A DNA stretch of 64,000 nt from Thermasporomyces composti. Lineage in GTDB: Bacteria > Actinomycetota > Actinomycetes > Propionibacteriales > Actinopolymorphaceae. Below, piece by piece: positions 9,338 through 17,127 of this stretch (within the stretch, counting starts at the first letter, position 1; each line of letters opens with the position of its first letter). Below the pieces are notes generated by a model, which saw nothing but the letters and a program-made list of their open reading frames with translations, was not told the DNA's origin and searched no databases. The DNA lies in assembly GCF_003386795.1 (NCBI RefSeq), contig NZ_QTUC01000001.1, positions 3,534,001 through 3,598,000 of the forward strand, in the 5' to 3' direction. A program made the translations under genes and the position numbers.

Positions 9338-9400
9338 GTAAGAATGTCTGGCAAATAGCTACACGACGGCAGCCGTCGTCCCGCAGGGGAGGAGCGAGCG

Positions 9401-10108
9401 GTGCACGTACCTGACGGATTCCTCGACGTCCCCACCTCGGTGGCCACCGGCGTCGTCGCGGCGGCCGCGATCGGCGTCTCGCTCCGAGGGGCCCGCCGCG
9501 AGCTCGACGACCGGACCGCGCCGCTGACCGGCCTGGTCGCGGCGTTCGTCTTCGCCGTCCAGATGCTCAACTTCCCCGTCGGCGCCGGCACGAGCGGCCA
9601 CCTCCTCGGCGGCGCGCTCGCCGCCGTCCTCGTCGGGCCCTGGACGGGCGTGCTGTGTATGAGCGTGGTCCTCCTCGTCCAGGCGCTGTTCTTCGCCGAC
9701 GGCGGGATCACCGCGCTCGGCACCAACGTGGTGCTCATGGGCGTGCTCACCGTCGCCGCGGGCTGGCTCGTCTTCCGGCTGGCGCTCCGCCTGCTCCCGG
9801 CCCGGCGGTCCTCGACGGTCCCCGCGTCCTTCGTGGCCGGCCTGATCTCGGTGCCGGTCTCCGCGCTGGGGTTCGTCGCGCTCTACGCGGTCGGCGGCAC
9901 GGCCGACATCTCCCTCGCGGCTCTGGCCACCGCCATGCTGGGGTGGCACGTCCTCATCGGCCTGGGCGAGGCGGCCATCACGGCGGCCACGGTCGCGACC
10001 GTCCTCGCCGTCCGTCCCGACCTCGTCTACGGCGCGCGGAAGTTCCTCGCCGGCCAGGAGCTCACCATTCGCACCGGTCCCGTCGTGTCCAAGGAGGTCA
10101 GCTCGTGA
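9401..10108 (+). CDS. cbiM: Nickel/cobalt ECF transporter S component, CbiM/NikM type
   Basis: A 235-residue integral membrane substrate-capture protein. The N-terminus is MHVPDGFL, the metal-binding Met-His segment essential in CbiM/NikM, followed by about six hydrophobic segments and the conserved FAVQMLNFPVGAGTSGHLLGG block. The GTG start follows a GGGGAGGAG site. It overlaps the next gene by four bases (GTGA) and leads a four-gene operon cbiMNQO. Metal preference cannot be read from the protein alone; the upstream Nur-like box points to nickel. Confidence 0.92.
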   Translation: MHVPDGFLDVPTSVATGVVAAAAIGVSLRGARRELDDRTAPLTGLVAAFVFAVQMLNFPVGAGTSGHLLGGALAAVLVGPWTGVLCMSVVLLVQALFFADGGITALGTNVVLMGVLTVAAGWLVFRLALRLLPARRSSTVPASFVAGLISVPVSALGFVALYAVGGTADISLAALATAMLGWHVLIGLGEAAITAATVATVLAVRPDLVYGARKFLAGQELTIRTGPVVSKEVSS

Positions 10109-10470
10109 AGACGCCGGTTCGGACCACGACGCTCCTCGTGGCTGGGTTGCTGGTCAGCCTGGCGCTCGCGGGCCTCGTGAGCTACTACGCCTCCGCGAGC
10201 CCTGACGGCCTGAACCGAGTGGCTGAGGATCTCGGCTTCCACGTGACCGAGAAGGAGAGCGCCACCGCCGGCTCGCCCCTCGCCGACTACGGCGTCGCCG
10301 GTGTGGACAACGCCTTCCTCTCCGGCGGGCTCGCCGGTGTCATCGGCGTGCTTCTCGTCCTGGCTGTCGGAAGCGGGCTCGCCTACGCTGTGCGCCGGCG
10401 CGAACGCGCGTCCGCGCCGGCGACGGAGCGCCAGCCAGAGGAGGCCGAGGAGGCGGGACGAGGACGCTGA
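10105..10470 (+). CDS. PDGLE-domain transporter component (CbiN/NikN-like)
   Basis: A 121-residue protein with two membrane helices (about 7-27 and 72-93) flanking an extracytoplasmic loop. After the first helix comes SPDGLNRVAEDLGF, the PDGL(E) motif of the small subunits that accompany CbiM in metal ECF transporters. The C-terminus is Arg/Glu-rich and cytoplasmic. The GTG start overlaps the cbiM stop, and AAGGAGG lies 8 bases upstream inside cbiM, so translation is coupled. Confidence 0.88.
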   Translation: MKTPVRTTTLLVAGLLVSLALAGLVSYYASASPDGLNRVAEDLGFHVTEKESATAGSPLADYGVAGVDNAFLSGGLAGVIGVLLVLAVGSGLAYAVRRRERASAPATERQPEEAEEAGRGR

Positions 10471-10471
10471 G

Positions 10472-11233
10472 GTGACGCACGGGCTCACTCATCGGCTCTA
10501 TGTGGACCGGGACTCCCCGGTCCACCGGCTGCCGGCGGAGTGCAAGATCGCGGCTGTCCTCAGCTTCGTGCTCGTCGTCGTGGCGACACCGCCCACGGAG
10601 TACGCGGCGTTCGCCTGCTTCGCTCTGCTGCTGGTCGCGGTCACCGCCCTCGCCCGCGTCCCTCTCCGCGTGGTGGTGCCGAGACTCGTCGTCGAGACAC
10701 CCGTCGTCGTCTTCGCGCTGCTCCTGCCGTTCGTCGCCGAGGGACGCCGGACCGAGGTGATCGGCCTGTCGCTGTCGGTGTCCGGGCTCCTGTCGAGCTG
10801 GAACGTCGTGGCCAAAGCCACGGTGGGCGTGCTCGCGTCGATCCTGCTGGCCGCGACGACCAGCCAGCGAGACCTGCTCGTCGGGCTCCAGCGGCTCAAG
10901 GTCCCGGCCCTCGTTGTCCAGATTGTCGCGTTCATGGTGCGCTACATTGACGTGATCGCCGACCAGATGGCGCGAATGCGTCTCGCCCGGGCGGCCCGCG
11001 GCTTCGTCCCGCGGGGACCCCGGTCGTGGCCTGTCCTCGCGCGGTCGGCTGGAGCGTTGTTCATCCGCTCCTTCGAGCGAGGCGAGCGCGTCCACCTCGC
11101 GATGCTGTCCCGCGGCTACACGGGAGCACTACCGGAGCTCTCAGGCCAGCGAGGAACGCTCAGGGCCTGGGCCTCTGCCGCTGCCCTCCCTCTCGCCGCC
11201 GTCGTCACCCTCGCCGTCTCGGTGGCGCGATGA
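10472..11233 (+). CDS. cbiQ: ECF transporter T component CbiQ
   Basis: A 253-residue membrane coupling protein. The N-terminus carries YVDRDSPVHRLPAECK, as in CbiQ proteins. Two cytoplasmic ARG-type coupling motifs are visible: ARMRLARAARGF near residue 170 and the later MLSRGYTG. It transmits ATP hydrolysis by CbiO to the metal-binding component. The GTG start is separated by one base from the preceding stop, and the stop overlaps the ATG of cbiO. Confidence 0.92.
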   Translation: MTHGLTHRLYVDRDSPVHRLPAECKIAAVLSFVLVVVATPPTEYAAFACFALLLVAVTALARVPLRVVVPRLVVETPVVVFALLLPFVAEGRRTEVIGLSLSVSGLLSSWNVVAKATVGVLASILLAATTSQRDLLVGLQRLKVPALVVQIVAFMVRYIDVIADQMARMRLARAARGFVPRGPRSWPVLARSAGALFIRSFERGERVHLAMLSRGYTGALPELSGQRGTLRAWASAAALPLAAVVTLAVSVAR

Positions 11234-11982
11234 GCGATCCCGTCGTCCAGGTCACCGGCCTCGCCTACGCCTACCCCGACGGCCACCAGGCCCTCTACGG
11301 CGTCGACCTCACCGTCGGGCGGGGGGAGCGGGTGGCCCTGCTCGGACCGAACGGAGCCGGCAAGACGACGCTGGTGCTCCACCTCAACGGCATCCTCACC
11401 CCGGGACGGGGATCGGTCCGGATCGACGGGCTGGAGGTGCGGGACGAGAACCTCCGCGAGGTCCGGCGGCGCGTCGGGGTGGTGTTCCAGGACCCCGACG
11501 ACCAGCTGTTCATGCCCACCGTCTGGGACGACGTCGCCTTCGGGCCGGCCAACCTCGGCCTGCGCGGCGCCGAGCTCGACGTTCGGGTGCGGGAAGCACT
11601 GCGCCTGGTCGGCATGGAGGAGCACGCCGAGCGCCCGCCCCACCACCTGTCGTTCGGCCAGCGGCGTCGGGTGGCAGTCGCGACCGTGTTGGCGATGGAG
11701 CCGTCGATCCTTGTCCTCGACGAGCCGTCGAGCAACCTGGACCCCGCCAGCCGGAGGGAGCTGGCTGAGATCCTACGCCGGCTCGACGTGACCGTGCTCC
11801 TCGTCACCCACGACCTGCCGTACGCGCTGGAGCTGTGCGAGCGGGCGGTCGTCCTCGACGAGGGTCGCGTCGTGGCCGATGGTCCCACCGCGGCGATCCT
11901 CGCGGACGCTGACCTCATGGCCGCGCATCGCCTGGAGCTGCCGTACGGCTTCGACCCCCGGTTCGCGACGCGCGACCGCTGA
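11230..11982 (+). CDS. cbiO: ECF transporter ATPase CbiO
   Basis: A 250-residue ABC ATPase. Walker A GPNGAGKTT is near residue 40, Q-loop VVFQDPDDQLF, an LSFGQRRRVAVA signature and Walker B ILVLDEPSSNLDP, then an H-loop TVLLVTHD. The DPDDQLF element is typical of ECF energy-coupling ATPases. ATGA overlap with cbiQ completes a tightly coupled operon. No metallochaperone, urease or hydrogenase gene follows in the window. Confidence 0.94.
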   Translation: MSDPVVQVTGLAYAYPDGHQALYGVDLTVGRGERVALLGPNGAGKTTLVLHLNGILTPGRGSVRIDGLEVRDENLREVRRRVGVVFQDPDDQLFMPTVWDDVAFGPANLGLRGAELDVRVREALRLVGMEEHAERPPHHLSFGQRRRVAVATVLAMEPSILVLDEPSSNLDPASRRELAEILRRLDVTVLLVTHDLPYALELCERAVVLDEGRVVADGPTAAILADADLMAAHRLELPYGFDPRFATRDR

Positions 11983-12222
11983 GCAGACCGCCGCCCGTCC
12001 TGCGGCTTGACTCCGCTCACGGCTCAGGGTCCGGCCCCGTGCGACGTGCGTGGCGGGACGTCCCTGGTGTCCGGGCCGCGTGGCTTCGTCCGGTCTGGAG
12101 TCGGTGGAAGTCAGCGACGAGCGAGCCCCGCGCCAGGCGGATCTGAAACACTGAGGTGATCACATTCGGCGTGCTGGGTGGCCGTGCTGGTGGTATGGGC
12201 AGCGCGATCGGAAGGGGTCATC

Positions 12223-12522
12223 GTGGGCGACACGACGAGGCGGGCGATTCCGGAGCAGAAGCGACCCTCCGAGGACAACCGGACGCCGCAGGAGATCGAG
12301 GCCGACTTGGCGGAGACCCGGGAGCGGCTGGCGGCCACCGTCGACGCCCTGGTGCAGCGTGTCCAACCGAGAGAGCTGGCCTCGCGCGGGGCGCAGCGAG
12401 CGAAGCTGACGGTCATGACACGGGACGGTCAGCTCCGGACCACGCGCGTCGTGGTGGCCGTGGCAGTGGCCGTCGCGGTGGTGGGCGTCATCGTCCTGAG
12501 GAAGCGCCGCGGCCGTTCCTAG
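12223..12522 (+). CDS. DUF3618-domain membrane-anchored protein
   Basis: A 99-residue protein. Residues about 20-50 contain IEADLAETRERLAATVDAL followed by QRVQP, the DUF3618 signature found in actinobacterial proteins of unknown role. A single membrane helix rich in Val/Ala (about 72-91) follows, then a short KKRRGR-like basic tail, so the N-terminal helix probably faces one side as a coiled coil. The GTG at 12223 follows GAAGGGG. It stands alone between cbiO and a convergent gene. In other actinomycetes such genes often neighbour phage-holin-like (DUF1469) proteins; none is seen here. Confidence 0.75.
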   Translation: MGDTTRRAIPEQKRPSEDNRTPQEIEADLAETRERLAATVDALVQRVQPRELASRGAQRAKLTVMTRDGQLRTTRVVVAVAVAVAVVGVIVLRKRRGRS

Positions 12523-12615
12523 GCGAGCCGCTCCGGTGGGCGGCCCGGGTGCGCCGCCTCGGTGTCGCCTCGGGAGGTGAGCCACTTCGGCCCAACGCTC
12601 CCCCGCTGGTCGCGT

Positions 12616-13212
12616 TCAGCCCGTCGGCCGTCGGCGCCGGCGCCACAGCCACCAGGCGCCGGTCGCGAGGACACCGATCCCGGCGATGCCGGCGGTCCAT
12701 GGCCACTGTCGCGCGGTGACCGACGGGGGTGCCGGATCGGAGGCCGGTATCCGTGCGAGCATCCGCCGAATCTCCGCCGTCACTGGACCCGTGCCGTTGC
12801 ACCGGTGAGCGGCGAGCTGCCCCTCGGCGGGAGTCGGGTCGGTGCCGTCCGTGGAAGCGAACACGACGAACGGCTCGGAGCCCTCGAGGTCGAGACCACA
12901 GGCTGTGCTCTGGGCGTGGGAGACCACCTCCTGCCGCCGTCGCACCTCTCCCTTGTAGACCTCGCTCACCTCGAAGGTCCACACCGCCGTGTCGCTGCCG
13001 AGGGACGTGAACCAGGGGCGCTTGACCTCCACGACCTGTCCGATGAAGACAGCATCGGCGCGCTCGAACGCCTCCGACGCGGACGGTTGCCCGCAATCGC
13101 ACGCGCACGCCGCGTCGGGCGTCGCGACGAGGGTCCCGGCGGCGCACAGCGTGATGACGAGGGCGGTCGTGACGCGCCGGACGAGGCGTGCGAGCCCGCG
13201 CCAACGGTCCAT
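12616..13212 (-). CDS. Secreted/anchored netrin (TIMP)-like protein
   Basis: A 198-residue protein. It has an N-terminal signal sequence (hydrophobic about 14-33), then ACACDCGQ and FERADAVFIGQVVEVKR, resembling the N-terminal CxC of tissue-inhibitor-of-metalloproteinase/netrin domains found in bacteria. Further cysteines (in STACGLD and HRCNG) would form disulfides outside the membrane. The C-terminus has a predicted helix (about 170-188) followed by RRRRR, typical of a membrane anchor. Function in bacteria is not established. The same frame stays open far upstream, but that is antisense to two plus-strand genes; the ATG at 13212 directly precedes the signal peptide. Confidence 0.7.
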   Translation of the reverse strand: MDRWRGLARLVRRVTTALVITLCAAGTLVATPDAACACDCGQPSASEAFERADAVFIGQVVEVKRPWFTSLGSDTAVWTFEVSEVYKGEVRRRQEVVSHAQSTACGLDLEGSEPFVVFASTDGTDPTPAEGQLAAHRCNGTGPVTAEIRRMLARIPASDPAPPSVTARQWPWTAGIAGIGVLATGAWWLWRRRRRPTG

Positions 13213-13396
13213 GACACCTCCACGAACGTCTCGGCTCTCCCGCACAGACGCGCAGAGGACCCCCGCGGGTTGAACGACGCGCAGGCGATCCGGCCAGTCG
13301 TCGCCGTGCGAATGACCACGGTTCGTCACCGTGTCGGCGGGGTTGGCGACATTCGCGAGGCCCGGCCCCCCTTGGCGGGACGCCGGCCGGCCGCCG

Positions 13397-13402
13397 TACC
13401 CT
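13397..13402 (+). promoter_or_regulatory. -10 box of the leaderless GroES-fold gene
   Basis: TACCCT lies 8 bases before the GTG at 13411, with no ribosome site. It supports that start over the in-frame ATG at 13435. Confidence 0.45.
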
Positions 13403-13410
13403 CTCACAAC

Positions 13411-13758
13411 GTGACCGACACGCCGACCGGACGGATGAGCACCGAGAAGCTGCCGATCCGGATGTTGCACGACCGAGTTCTCGTCGTCGTCGACGCCGAG
13501 ACGGGTGAGCGTCGATCGTCGGCGGGGATTGTCATCCCTGCGACGGCGAAGATGGGCAAGCGGCTCGCCTGGGCGAGGGTGGTGGCGATCGGGCCCCACG
13601 TGCGGACCATCGTCGTCGGCGACAGGGTGCTGTTCGATCCGGAGGACAGGGCCGAGATCGAACTGCACGCGCAGGAGTACATCCTGCTCCGGGAACGCGA
13701 CATCCACGCGGTGGCGTCGGAGCGCCTGGAGGACGACCAGACCGGCCTCTACCTGTAG
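13411..13758 (+). CDS. GroES-fold co-chaperonin-like protein
   Basis: A 115-residue protein resembling Cpn10: IRMLHDRVLVVVD at the start (compare PLxDRVLV), a mobile-loop-like RRSSAGIVIPATAK, then ARVVAIGP, VGDRVLFDPED and a final YILLRERDIHAV. It differs from canonical GroES by missing the hydrophobic IVL tripeptide context and by the C-terminal tail. No groEL is adjacent. It is likely one of the actinobacterial GroES paralogs of uncertain partner, annotated as co-chaperone family by similarity only. Confidence 0.75.
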   Translation: MTDTPTGRMSTEKLPIRMLHDRVLVVVDAETGERRSSAGIVIPATAKMGKRLAWARVVAIGPHVRTIVVGDRVLFDPEDRAEIELHAQEYILLRERDIHAVASERLEDDQTGLYL

Positions 13759-13926
13759 CACGGATCTCCTCGTCGCGGCCGCTCGTCTCGCGTTCGGGCA
13801 CGACGTCACCAAGACTCCGCCGCCGGGTGAGGAGGCCGGGCGGTGGCTTTTCGTGTCGGGCTTTCCCTGTCCGGCTTCCCGTGTTCGGCTCCCTGGGACG
13901 AGGCTCGGCGTGCAACCCTGCAGGTG

Positions 13927-15081
13927 ATGGCACGTCGACGGCAGGGTGCGACCGGACTCGCACGGCGGATCGACGAGGCCGCGCGGCGTTACGAGCCTTC
14001 GATGGCGACGCGGCTTCAGGCCCTGACGTCCAGCCTCTTCCCGATTGTGCAGTGCGCGCTCGCCGCGGCGCTCGCGTGGTTCGCGGCGGCCAGGCTGGTC
14101 GGTCACGACCAGCCCTTCTTCGCGCCGATCGCCGCGGTCATCTCCCTGGGCGTCTCCTTCGGGCAACGCTTGCGGCGGTCGATCGAGCTGGTCATCGGCG
14201 TCGCGCTCGGCATCCTCATCGCCGACCTGCTCATCCGTCTCATGGGACGCGGAACCTGGCAGATCGGCCTGGTCGTGGTGCTGGCGATGGCCGCCGCGGT
14301 CCTGGTGGGCGGCGGCCCGCTGCTGGTCAACCAGGGAGCGGTGTCGGCCGTCCTCGTCGTGGCGCTGGCGACGGGTGCCGGCGGGCCGACTCGCTTCGTC
14401 GACGCGGTCATCGGTGGCGGTGTCGGCCTTCTGGTCAACGCCGTCCTGCTGCCGGTCAACCCGATCTCCGTCGCGCGCCGGGCAGCGAACCGGACGTTGA
14501 GTGCGCTGGCGGCTCGACTGGACGAGCTGGCCAGCGTCCTCGAGGCGGGCGACGTCCAGCGAGCGAAGGCGGCCTTGGCCCGAGCACGACAAAGCGACAG
14601 GTCGACGCGGGAGTTCCGGGACGCGACGACGGCGGGAACGGAGATCGCGCGGATCGCTCCGCTGCGCTGGCGGACCCGCCGACACGTGGCGATGTACGAC
14701 CAAGCGGTCGCACACGTGGAGTTCGCGTCCCGCAACGTGCGGGTCCTCGCCAGGCGCGCCGTGGCGGCGCTGCGTGCCGGGGAACCAATTCCGGAACGAC
14801 TGCCGTCCGCGCTGCGCCAGCTGGCGGCAGCGGCCCGGGCCATGCGTGAGGAGCTCGCGCGGGGACAGGAGCCGGTCCGGGCGGGGGAGGGCGCACTGGA
14901 AGCGGCGCGGGAGGCGACCGCCACGATCGGGGAGGGCGGCTTCTCGACCGACGTGATCGTGGCCCAAGTCCGCTCCATCGCGCACGATCTGCTGCGTGCT
15001 TCCGGCTTGCCCTGGGACGAGGTGGTCGAGCTCATGGCCGAGCCCGAGCAGCTGCGACATCGCCACGGCAGCCAGCTGTGA
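13927..15081 (+). CDS. FUSC-like aromatic-acid-exporter-family membrane protein
   Basis: A 384-residue protein. The N-terminal half holds about five or six hydrophobic segments (about 40-185), including FFAPIAAVISLGVSFGQRLRRSIEL, a hallmark of FUSC/ArAE-type proteins. The C-terminal half is a long helical cytoplasmic region rich in Ala/Arg/Glu. The family is linked to export of aromatic acids or other small molecules, but single-half proteins like this are poorly characterised. The ATG at 13927 is preceded by an adjacent in-frame GTG; either could be used. Confidence 0.7.
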   Translation: MARRRQGATGLARRIDEAARRYEPSMATRLQALTSSLFPIVQCALAAALAWFAAARLVGHDQPFFAPIAAVISLGVSFGQRLRRSIELVIGVALGILIADLLIRLMGRGTWQIGLVVVLAMAAAVLVGGGPLLVNQGAVSAVLVVALATGAGGPTRFVDAVIGGGVGLLVNAVLLPVNPISVARRAANRTLSALAARLDELASVLEAGDVQRAKAALARARQSDRSTREFRDATTAGTEIARIAPLRWRTRRHVAMYDQAVAHVEFASRNVRVLARRAVAALRAGEPIPERLPSALRQLAAAARAMREELARGQEPVRAGEGALEAAREATATIGEGGFSTDVIVAQVRSIAHDLLRASGLPWDEVVELMAEPEQLRHRHGSQL

Positions 15082-15129
15082 CGTCACTGGGCCGCCGTGT
15101 CGAGACCGCAGGGACGCCCAACCGAAACG

Positions 15130-16692
15130 TCAGCGCTCGACCGCGGACGTGGTCGTCGAAGCTCCGGCGACAGCGGACGGGCCAGGGGCATCCGCCGGCT
15201 CGATGCGCACAGGCAGGTCGTGCTTGTGGCACAGGGCGCGGACGGCGTGGGCGTCATACAGCCGCAGTGGCCGCCCGTGGGCGTACTCGAACGCCTGTGG
15301 GTGGAGGCCGTTCGTGGTGAGCAGGATGCCTGCGTTGGCGCGTTCATGGCGGACCGCCGACTGCAGCGCTCGCACCTGCGACACGTCCAGCATCCCAGTC
15401 GCGCGCCGGACGTGGACGACCGTGCGTTCCTCTCCCGACGAGGTCGTCCGACTGGCGAGGTACTCGCCGGAGGACTCGAGCTGTGCGACCGTGTAGCCCA
15501 TCCGCTCCAGCAGCCGCTCCATGAGGCGGTTGACGTCCTCGATCGGCGCGGTCCACAGGTTGGGCGCCCGGGTCGGTGGTGGTGGGGTGAGGGTCGGGTC
15601 CGCGAGCTCGTACGGAAGGACGGGAGTGACCCCGGCGTACTCGTCGGGATAGGCGGAGATCACACCTCCGCAGTGCTTGCGGATCGTCTCCACGGCGTCG
15701 TCGATGTTGGTGAGGTTGAGCCGTGCGAAGTGTCGACGGGAGATGCTCATGCTGATGAGGCACGTGCCGCTGGCGTCGGCGGTCCCGGTCGCCGGCTGGA
15801 CGCCGGACCGTGCCGCTCCATCGTCCGGGACCACGCCATTGAAGACCAGCGTCTCGACCAGCGACGCGGGATCGGACCCGAACGCCACGAACGCCGCCCG
15901 CAGCGCCAGTTGGGCAAGCACGTCACGGTAGATGGCGCGGACCTCAGCGATCGATCGCCACTTGTGGACACCGACGGAGTCCGTCGCCTTGTTGTAGCGG
16001 AACTCCTTCTCCCGGGGCACGATGTCGGCCTTCGGCACCTGCCACTCGATGAGGAGCAGCTTGGACTCTGGCACGTAGGCGAAACGCCGACCGGTGGGGA
16101 AGCCACGGTCGACGATCGGCTCGAAGACCCGTGCGTAGTACTCGCTGACGCCTTGCCGGTCGCCGGCGAAGACCCGTTCACGGAAATGGTCGATCTCCGC
16201 GTTGTGTCGGCGAAGCATCTCCAGTTCCGCGGCCCGGGTCGTCTCGTACTCGCGTCGCCGCTCTTCGACTCGGCGTTCCCGCGCGGCCTCCTCGCTGCGG
16301 TAGCGTTCGAGGGCTTTGGCGAACGCTTCTTCCGCCTCGGCCAGGCTGGGTTGCCGTCGCGATGGGAACGGGAGCAGGCGTCGGATCAGACTGACGGGCT
16401 TGGGGGCGTACTCCTCCCACTTCGGAACGGGGAGGGGAGTGGCGTCGCTTCCGAGGTCGATCTCCGGCAGTTTGCGTTTCGCCTGCTCGAAGTCGAAAGG
16501 CTGGACCCCCCGTGAGACCGCCGCGTGGAGCAGGACACGAAGCCGTTGGACTTTCAGGTCGACCTTCTCAGTCTGAACCACCGCATTCTCAGTCAGCTCT
16601 TGAACGCGTAACAGGTGGCGTTGGAACTCGCGTTCCTCCTGGCCCCTGTCTGTCGCGGACTTCTTTCGTCGCACGGCTCGGCCCCTTCCCAT
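15130..16692 (-). CDS. Mrr-like restriction-endonuclease-fold protein, catalytic site degenerate
   Basis: A 520-residue protein. A highly charged N-terminal region (about 10-190), much of it predicted coiled coil, leads to a middle domain containing YVPESKLLLIEWQVP and YRDVLAQLALRAAFVAF, then an Mrr_cat-like C-terminal domain (about 385-490). That domain has LMERLLERMGYTV at its start and AGILLTTNGLHPQAFEYA at its end, both as in Mrr. Where active Mrr enzymes have D...(E/Q)xK, this one reads SSGEYLASRTTSSGEERTVV then HVRR, so the catalytic D and the QxK lysine are not evident. It may bind DNA without cutting. No partner methyltransferase is nearby. Confidence 0.65.
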   Translation of the reverse strand: MGRGRAVRRKKSATDRGQEEREFQRHLLRVQELTENAVVQTEKVDLKVQRLRVLLHAAVSRGVQPFDFEQAKRKLPEIDLGSDATPLPVPKWEEYAPKPVSLIRRLLPFPSRRQPSLAEAEEAFAKALERYRSEEAARERRVEERRREYETTRAAELEMLRRHNAEIDHFRERVFAGDRQGVSEYYARVFEPIVDRGFPTGRRFAYVPESKLLLIEWQVPKADIVPREKEFRYNKATDSVGVHKWRSIAEVRAIYRDVLAQLALRAAFVAFGSDPASLVETLVFNGVVPDDGAARSGVQPATGTADASGTCLISMSISRRHFARLNLTNIDDAVETIRKHCGGVISAYPDEYAGVTPVLPYELADPTLTPPPPTRAPNLWTAPIEDVNRLMERLLERMGYTVAQLESSGEYLASRTTSSGEERTVVHVRRATGMLDVSQVRALQSAVRHERANAGILLTTNGLHPQAFEYAHGRPLRLYDAHAVRALCHKHDLPVRIEPADAPGPSAVAGASTTTSAVER

Positions 16693-17127
16693 GAAGCGGA
16701 CAACCTGGACGAGACGTCGTGGGAGTCGGTGGCGGTCGGGTCGAGGGCAGGGCGTGCTCACGGGCGCCCGTCGTGTGGGCGGAGGACGAACGCGCACTCG
16801 ATGTGGTGGTGATGCGAGGCGGGCGACAAGCGTACTGGCGTCGTGACGCGCGCGACGTGCAGCGATATGAGCCCGTGCCGCGATATGAGCCACGGTGGTG
16901 GCGACTGCGTCTCATCGGGGCGCCTCCGGGGATCTCCAGGCGTCCGATCACGCTCGGTTCGTATCTTGTAACATGTCGCTCCTACCCAGGCCAAGAGCGC
17001 GTATCGCAGGTCGAACGCGCCGTGGTGGGGCGCCCTCGCCGTCTGAGTGCTCTTCTCCAGAATCCTGAGCGCTCTCACCAGCAAATGTCGCGGTGAAGCG
17101 GGGTTCGGTGGAGGGTAGAGGATTTGG
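16693..17127. other. Divergent intergenic region with a 12-bp direct repeat
   Basis: About 435 bases between the divergent Mrr-like and P-type ATPase genes with no supported gene. It contains two copies of GCGATATGAGCC at 16862-16873 and 16880-16891 (18-base period), a layout seen for tandem binding of a regulator. A GGAGGG/AGAGGA stretch at 17110-17121 would serve the ATPase gene. Confidence 0.5.

Noticed and set aside
9280-9400. Cobalamin or NiCo riboswitch before cbiM
   Set aside because: No B12-box-like or conserved riboswitch core found by eye; the leader is short and contains a Nur-like palindrome instead.
12616-15087. 823-residue minus-strand open frame
   Set aside because: Only its last 198 residues form a real protein; the rest is antisense to the GroES-like and FUSC-like genes, with shadow composition.
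15130-16692. Restriction-modification system
   Set aside because: No methyltransferase or specificity subunit nearby and the Mrr catalytic residues are not intact.
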